Positions 58,561-64,000 of a stretch of 64,000 bases of DNA are shown here, piece by piece. This DNA is from Massospora cicadina. Its lineage: Eukaryota; Entomophthoromycota; Entomophthoromycetes; Entomophthorales; Entomophthoraceae. Location: NCBI GenBank assembly GCA_022478985.1, contig JAKSZP010013554.1, positions 17,417 to 81,416 of the forward strand. The letters run 5' to 3'. Each line of letters starts with the position of its first letter. The stretch's first letter is position 1. The notes beneath the pieces are model-generated. The model saw nothing but the letters and a program-made list of their open reading frames with translations, did not search any database and was not told the origin of the DNA. The position numbers and the translations under genes are program-made.

Positions 58561-59053
58561 GATTTAACTTATTGGATAATTGGATTTGAGAGGTAGCGCA
58601 AATTTAATAATAAGCGGGCAGGCCAAAATCAGGGTGAGCGCCAATAAAATGTACCTTGTCAATTTCATCATTGGGAAGTAATTGGCCTTTCCCAATCTTT
58701 TGATATTTCTTGAATAGAATATCTTTGTTGGTTAAGTTTTAAAGCAATAGCTCAATAGGCCGCTGATAAGCTGGATTGATAGCTCCTAGAAAAACTCTTA
58801 GTTCAAACCTACTTACTCCATTAACACTAGTGATATGTAGCATGAAGTTCATGGGTATACACAGGGTTAAGTTAGTGGAAACCACTCTTTGTTCTTCTGG
58901 TTTAATTTTTACCCCCTCAGTAGAAGAAAAATGGTATGCCTTCTTCTGCGTCTACGAGTAAGGTGTTTTTTTGTGTTTCTTCTAGAGGTAGAATATTGCA
59001 AAGGTAAATCAGAAACACGGTACTTAACCAGACAAGATAATCCTTCTTTCTGG
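58561..59053. other. E5 pol/protease interval, decayed
   Basis: By position the minus strand should encode the protease-RT linker. Short frames only; nothing identified with confidence. Confidence 0.35.
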
Positions 59054-59067
59054 AGTCTTTATTATCT

Positions 59068-59117
59068 TGTTTTTTAACACTAGGTGGTCCCAACATAAAG
59101 GGGGGACACACCTATCT
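59068..59117 (-). mobile_element. 50-bp LINE insertion (3' tail only) with 14-bp target duplication
   Basis: The 14-bp sequence AGTCTTTATTATCT occurs at 59054-59067 and again at 59118-59131. Between them lies, on the minus strand, GTTGGGACCACCTAGTGTTA followed by an A-run, the same 3' end as LINE-1. This is an extremely 5'-truncated LINE-1-family insertion. Confidence 0.85.
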
Positions 59118-59359
59118 AGTCTTTATTATCTAGTATAAAGGAGTTTTCATAGTTGAGGAGCGATAAGTATCCTTCTTTCTTATTGATAACTCATTTGTAT
59201 TGTATCATAAACGGTATCTCAATAAGTTATATCATATTAAGTTTTCTAGCAAAACTACAAAAGCTGAAAATACTGATTTGCTAACTTGGATTTGCAGAGA
59301 TGAGTATGCACCTATCACCTTTGTGTTATTTACACTGGTGGTAATATACTCTTGAGTGT

Positions 59360-59480
59360 ATTTGAGACAGGGTGAGCTTCATCTTATTGATAAGTTGGGA
59401 TGGGACAACATTGATGGGTGATCTTATTAAAGACAGCCATGACTTGGACTTTCTAAATTACTACTTCCACCTTGACAATG
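59360..59480 (-). pseudogene. possible protease remnant of E5
   Basis: Minus-strand reading gives KVQVMAVFNKITHQCCPI, aligned with the V-V-A-I-V-D-S-G region of E2 and E3, but with Asn for the catalytic Asp. Position between gag and RT is correct. Weak. Confidence 0.35.
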
Positions 59481-59559
59481 ATTCCTCAAAACTCTATTAA
59501 AAGGGCTTACAACTCTTTGAGGTAAAACGTTGTTTTGAGCTTTTGGGAAGTATCAGGAT

Positions 59560-61450
59560 ACTTCTGCTTGATCTCTAGTAGACCAAGAACTCTTGAGATG
59601 GGTCAGATTAACAGGGCAAGATATTTACCAGAATCTCTGGATGTATTAATTTTCCTGGGACACCCAATAGCCTGACTGAGGTAAGTACCTTCAGGAACCT
59701 GGGGATCATTGATGTTTTTGGTATTCAAGTGGTCCAGAATGGCGAGCGCAGCAGGTGAACCTAAAATTTAATACCTTGTATCCTCATGACCCCCTTCAGA
59801 ATGTCATCAGTTTCATTCTCAATACACACAAGATGAGCAATTAGCAGTGTTTTGCTTTCAGGTACTATGGGTTGGTTAGCTTTAGAGGTTACAAACCCTA
59901 AGCTGACTTTCCTTTTATCTGATCGCCATGGGCAAAGTTCTTTTTTAAACACAAATACCTGGTATGGTTGTTCTTCTTATATTAAATGCATCTTTGTTTT
60001 TCCTTTTTCTTAGGCTTCACCTCCTCCACAGTATACACTCTGGGTTAAAAGGAGGATTTTTGCGAGGTCTCTATATTGTGTATGTCAACTACATCAAGCA
60101 TGGATTCTTTTATGTCAAAGATAGCGTTGAAGCTTTGTTTGACAGACGTGACGTGCATGGATAATTCAGTGTTACTAGGTAAAGCAGAAATGACAGCAGC
60201 TACGGCATCGCCTAATGTAAGCATTAATATCATCAGCATCTAAGCCTCTATATAAAAGTGATCACAAATGTGGCAAGCTTTTCATTTTGACTCAACAAAA
60301 TTCTCATGAATTCCTGTTTCTTCATAATTTAGCTCTGTTTGGACCTAATTTCTTTATTGAGCGCTTCCATTACTTCTCTCCAGGTATGCAAGTTATTCAT
60401 ATGAGGCACTATGGCCTCTTGAGCCATATGGATTAAACAAGATAAAATATGCTTCACCTTGAAAATAGTCACACCTTCCATCGTGGCTTCATAGATGTAG
60501 GGAAAGTGTGATACTCCCTTCTACAGGTGTAAACTTTTCCTTGAACTTAGGCCTAAAGGTAGTGGTCCTTAATCTTGTAACAACATGTACTCTGGGAGCA
60601 TCAAATTAAGTAATTTTGGTTCTTAAGTCGCTCTGTTCAACTTGCCATTTGATTCAATATATTTGATCATTTATAGGATTAAGATGTTGTTCCAATTTCT
60701 CCAGGTTATATCTTGGCATGTTCTCCAGCAGATTGATTCTTCTTTCAAGAACGAATTTATCATTCTCCAAGTTCCTAATGTGGATGTCCATATCGTGTTT
60801 TTTTGACAAGTGGATAATTGGTAAGTTTGCAATAGCTTGTTCTCATCATCTAATACTCAAAATATAATTTTGAGTCCCCCTTCTTCTCTTTTCATTTGAT
60901 GATCTGAGGAGGCTTGTCATTTTTGGCTTTCAAATCTTTTTGTAAGAGTATTCCAGCGCGTCTCAACTTTATTGAGAAGTCTATATATTTGGTTAATGTA
61001 CTCTTGATTGGGGGATTTGCCTCTCAAGTGCTCTAATTTGTTAAGTTAATCATTTATAAAAATAATTAGATGTCTGAGTACTATGGTTTGTTGGATATGT
61101 TCGACATGGGCTACTCAAGAAAGAATATTTTGTGACACTGATAAAATCTCAGAGGTTTAATAGCCTCCAACTCATCAATTCATCGTAGGGTTTGCTATAG
61201 CTGGGACTAAAGTAGGGAGATCTGTTCTTCCACCAGTTGATGGTTAGTAGAATATTGGGCAGTCATTTCACCATGTGCTTCAATATCTTGTCTTTAGAGC
61301 ACTCTTAAAAGGCGTCATGTAATCTCTTGGTATTCTCTTTTGACTCCAAGTTATCCTTTTAGAGAAGCTTCATGGTTTCCTTCACATATTTGATAACACT
61401 AGAATCAATAGTCTACATTTAATATTAAGCTGAATTAATTTGGGACAATT
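59560..61450 (-). pseudogene. gag of E5 (degenerate)
   Basis: Minus-strand features, right to left: a coiled-coil-like stretch near 60690-60800 (RNLENDKFVLERRINLLEN), a capsid-type segment at 60250-60560 (THIWREVMEALNKEI-like, then KKQEFMRILLSQNEKLATF), and linker frames at 60045-60239 and 59761-59952. No zinc knuckle was confirmed; a Lys-rich segment near 60000 is where it should be. The plan follows E2 and E3 Gag. Confidence 0.5.
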
Positions 61451-62398
61451 TTCTTTGATTAAAAAGTGGACTTCCTTTATACTTTGTGATGGTAAATTAT
61501 ATACTTGCTTGTAGGCCATCTGTAAGGCCCCTTGGGTAGTCTATGATGTTAGAGATTTTCTTTAAGGACTCCCAGTAAATTCATGATAAGATAAAGCTTT
61601 TGGTGAACATATCTCATGATATAGGAATTTAGATTTGCACTAGATCTGTAACTCTTTGGGAGAGCACTAGATTCATACAGGCTCATGAGAGTCCTGTCCA
61701 TGGCAGATGCCCTTTTGCGCTTGACTCTTTTTCCTGGTTTAATGACTCCATGAAGTAATTCTTGGACTCCTTCGTTGAAAATTTAGGTTAGATGACAAGA
61801 TTCAGGAATCTTCATAGGTTTCAGTGGACTTCTTAAAAATGTGATGGTGTTGCCTTCCCATTTAATCATATTCTTCACCAATCCCATCATGCACACAGAG
61901 GGTGACAATATCAATTTGTTTATCATCTATGGTTTAATTGCAGGTATCATCAAATGTTGGATGAGCCCCTGTAGTGAGCACCAGCCTGTTGTGCTTCCAT
62001 TTTTCAGCTTGATAATTCTATTCTCAAGAACCCTAACATTTAATACTTGAAGCCATCTAAGATTCATGACAAGTATATTTTTATTTTAAAGGGTGCCAAG
62101 TCAACGCCTATGTCCCATCAGCTAGAGTATTCAGCCTATGATAAGTATGCCAAATGTACTTATTAAAGTCAAGTACCAAAACGAGATATACAGAAATTAC
62201 GTATCTTTTTTTATAACTATATAATAGTGGTTTTATATTCGCCTTTAATACTATAAGCCCCAGGAAAAGTATTAGTAAAAATAATGTTGAGAAAAATATT
62301 TATAAGGTAAGCTATTGGTCAAGCGATGCATACTGGATGGTATAATGCTTTTTTAGCATATTTTTAATAGGTTAAAATACTTGTTGAATGTGCCAAGT
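61451..62398. other. E5 leader region
   Basis: AT-rich, short frames on both strands, no motif. No primer-binding site could be recognised next to the 5' LTR. The segment GGGTGCCAAGTCAACGCC at 62091-62108 resembles the LTR start at 62399 and may be an LTR scrap. Confidence 0.35.
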
Positions 62399-62738
62399 CA
62401 GACAGGACTTGTATCACTTAGGTTTATTTTTTGCAATATCTTGATTATTACCCTTTTGCAGTTCCATCTTAATTTAAAGCCTCAAGTGCCATCTTGAGTA
62501 TTAGTCATCTGACCTCCTGATGATTCTTCATTTCAAAAGTAAAGATTTCATCTGGAAATCTTAGTCTTGGTTTAATCTGTTAATAATTCCTAAGGTTGAT
62601 TTGAGCTGTACTGACTATTGATTTTCTATGTTATTTTTTAAGGTAGCTCCTTTAACCCCTTTCTCAGGTCTATGCAATAATCATTGTGGGTATAAAGTGG
62701 TTGATATTCTTCTCATCATGTCCAATATCCTGATATCC
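62399..62738 (-). repeat. 5' LTR of E5
   Basis: Plus view TGTGCCAAGTCAG...CTGATATCCA; similar to 49106-49463 along its length, including GCCTCAAGTGCCATCTT. Confidence 0.7.
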
Positions 62739-62938
62739 AGCAGTGCTAAAGACTGCAACAACTGTAAGGGCCTCTTGGAAAAGTTCCACCTCACTCACCT
62801 AATGCAAAACCATACCCTCAGAAAACCTAAGCTTTACTTGCAATTAAGCTCCACCATCCCACAAGAGCTATGCCTTGGCCTCTCAATCTCAAGGGTATGG
62901 ACCCAATACCAATAGGAAAGGGTAATGCAAGTCTTGAG

Positions 62939-63019
62939 GCAGCACCCCTGAAGTTAGATAAGAGGTTTCACTTTTTTATTAAAAAAGTGAAACCTCTTAT
63001 CTAACTTCAGGGGTGCTGC
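62939..63019. repeat. perfect inverted repeat, 39-bp arms, 3-base loop
   Basis: The left arm (62939-62977) starts GCAGCACCCCTGAAGTTAG and ends in T6. The right arm (62981-63019) is its exact reverse complement. The loop is ATT. The pairing stops sharply at both ends (G opposite T). No target duplication is evident. Transcribed on either strand it would form a strong hairpin. Confidence 0.95.
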
Positions 63020-63099
63020 TATGCACCAACTCTGCTTTTGAGTTAAAATTACCTTAAAAAGATCTCTCTTATTTGCTGAGAGATTTTTAAAATCCAGGA

Positions 63100-63354
63100 G
63101 TGGGGACACAGGGCCCAGCCACTGAACCCACATGCTCGCTAGCCACAAAGACACCACCAGCTGAGATTACCCCATCTAACAATCCAATCCTGCCCTTCAA
63201 GTTGCCTACATCCCAAAAAGGTTCTGAGGAAGGTTTGGCTTCCAAAATGAGTAGAAAGAGAAGTATCTCTCCTCTTCAGCCTGTCATGAATTTTGCTTAT
63301 GAAAATAAGACTAATCACCCATTCCAGATGAGTAACCACATAAAAAGCACCTAG
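63100..63354 (+). CDS. unrecognised 84-codon open frame
   Basis: MGTQGPATEPTCSLATKTPP is rich in Pro, Ser, Thr and Lys, with a basic patch KMSRKRSIS. No domain is recognised. It may be a remnant of a LINE ORF1 linker or spurious. No homologue elsewhere in the window was found. Confidence 0.2.
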   Translation: MGTQGPATEPTCSLATKTPPAEITPSNNPILPFKLPTSQKGSEEGLASKMSRKRSISPLQPVMNFAYENKTNHPFQMSNHIKST

Positions 63355-64000
63355 AACACTGAGAGTACATCCAATCATGAAATTTTGTCTATCTGACAGG
63401 GGAAGGATGCCACTATGGGTCACGCGTTCCAGAACTGAAAACCATGGCTAATAATGTATACTGGTATGATTTTATATAAATTAAATGGGAAGTTTTTATG
63501 GTTTTTCATTTGGAAGAAGAATGAATAAAGTAATAGACAAAAACAAAATTTTTTAAGGGAAACATCTTTTTAACACTTAGAGTATATATGGAGGTTTTGG
63601 GTCAAACAACCCCTATTTCATTGAAATATAAGGATTGACACACTTATGAAAATCTGGCAATTTGAGATCCAGGTATTAAGTACAGATTGCTTAGACCCTT
63701 ATTATGATTGTAATCAATCTTTTCCTAAAACTTTCACCCCAATCATGGCTTAGCAGCCAGATGGCCATTTGGAAGGATGGGTGGGGCCTTCCCAATGGCA
63801 AGGTTAGTAGGCTTGATTTCAAACCAAAACAAATGGGTTCACTAAACTCAAACCTAATGTGGATGACTTCGTCCCAATAACCTGAGTCAAAGAGCATGTG
63901 TTGAAATTGGTTCTAGGGAGTCTGTTTTTGAGTCCACAGGGTAATCTTCTTAACACTATAAGTTACTTTTAGATAACAGTAACCTTAAAACCCTTTTAAA
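63355..64000. other. unassigned sequence
   Basis: Moderately AT-rich, with short frames on both strands. No retroelement motif, repeat or RNA gene was recognised. Confidence 0.3.

Larger units (their letters stand above)
49106..62738 (-). mobile_element. Ty3/gypsy element E5 (E4 family), minus strand
   Basis: LTRs of about 350 bp at 49106-49463 (3') and 62399-62738 (5'). Between them on the minus strand, right to left: gag with coiled coil, weak protease, RT N-terminal part, LINE-5, RT C-terminal part, RNase H, integrase N-terminus, 818-bp repeat copy 2, integrase core and end. The RT palm between the two RT pieces (about 100-130 residues) is missing. No matching target duplication around the LTRs was found. 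Confidence 0.75.

Noticed and set aside
63100..63423. Host exons near the right end
   Set aside because: Frames are short on both strands, splice sites could not be argued, and no domain is recognised; kept only as a low-confidence open frame.

Overview
The window is a eukaryotic, transposon-dense stretch with no recognisable host gene, rRNA, tRNA gene or CRISPR array. It consists of nested, decayed retroelements. Ty3/gypsy LTR elements, APE-type LINEs with CCHC zinc-knuckle ORF1 proteins and a C-terminal zinc motif after the reverse transcriptase (RT), and a tRNA-like SINE occur together. Many stop codons arose by C-to-T or G-to-A change. This suits a large, repeat-rich fungal genome, but the sequence alone does not fix the species or exclude another eukaryote.

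Layout. (1) 1-5981: Ty3 element E1, minus strand, cut by the window start, with its 5' LTR at 4846-5981. (2) 5982-9828: a truncated LINE tail, an 818-bp short-element-like repeat with a 12-bp target duplication, a lone RT fragment, and a chromovirus integrase with chromodomain. (3) 9829-25801: Ty3 element E2, plus strand, with two 1.1-kb LTRs, split in its RT by a 6.45-kb minus-strand LINE (LINE-1) with an 18-bp target duplication. (4) 25823-43087: Ty3 element E3, minus strand, flanked by the 5-bp duplication CCGCC inside the integrase of an older element, E4. E3 keeps gag, protease and the integrase tail but lacks RT, RNase H and the integrase core. A SINE sits in its 3' LTR, a full-length LINE (LINE-2) in its body and a sister copy (LINE-3) in its 5' LTR. 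(5) 43093-43663: the end of E4 and its 3' LTR. (6) 43702-49095: LINE-4. (7) 49106-62738: Ty3 element E5, minus strand, of the E4 family, carrying a second 818-bp repeat, a retrocopy-like insert with a LINE-type tail, LINE-5, and a 50-bp LINE insertion. (8) 62739-64000: mostly unassigned, with a perfect 39-bp-arm hairpin.

How the parts relate. Every coding region found is a retroelement gene (Gag, protease, RT, RNase H, integrase, ORF1, endonuclease) and almost all are broken by stops or frameshifts. Insertion order can be read from target duplications and interrupted frames: E4, then E3, then the SINE, LINE-2 and LINE-3; and E2, then LINE-1. The least expected signals are a protein-like reading frame conserved antisense to pol in three Ty3 elements, a possible chimeric retrocopy at 51.4-52.0 kb, the 50-bp LINE insertion, and the perfect hairpin at 62.9 kb.
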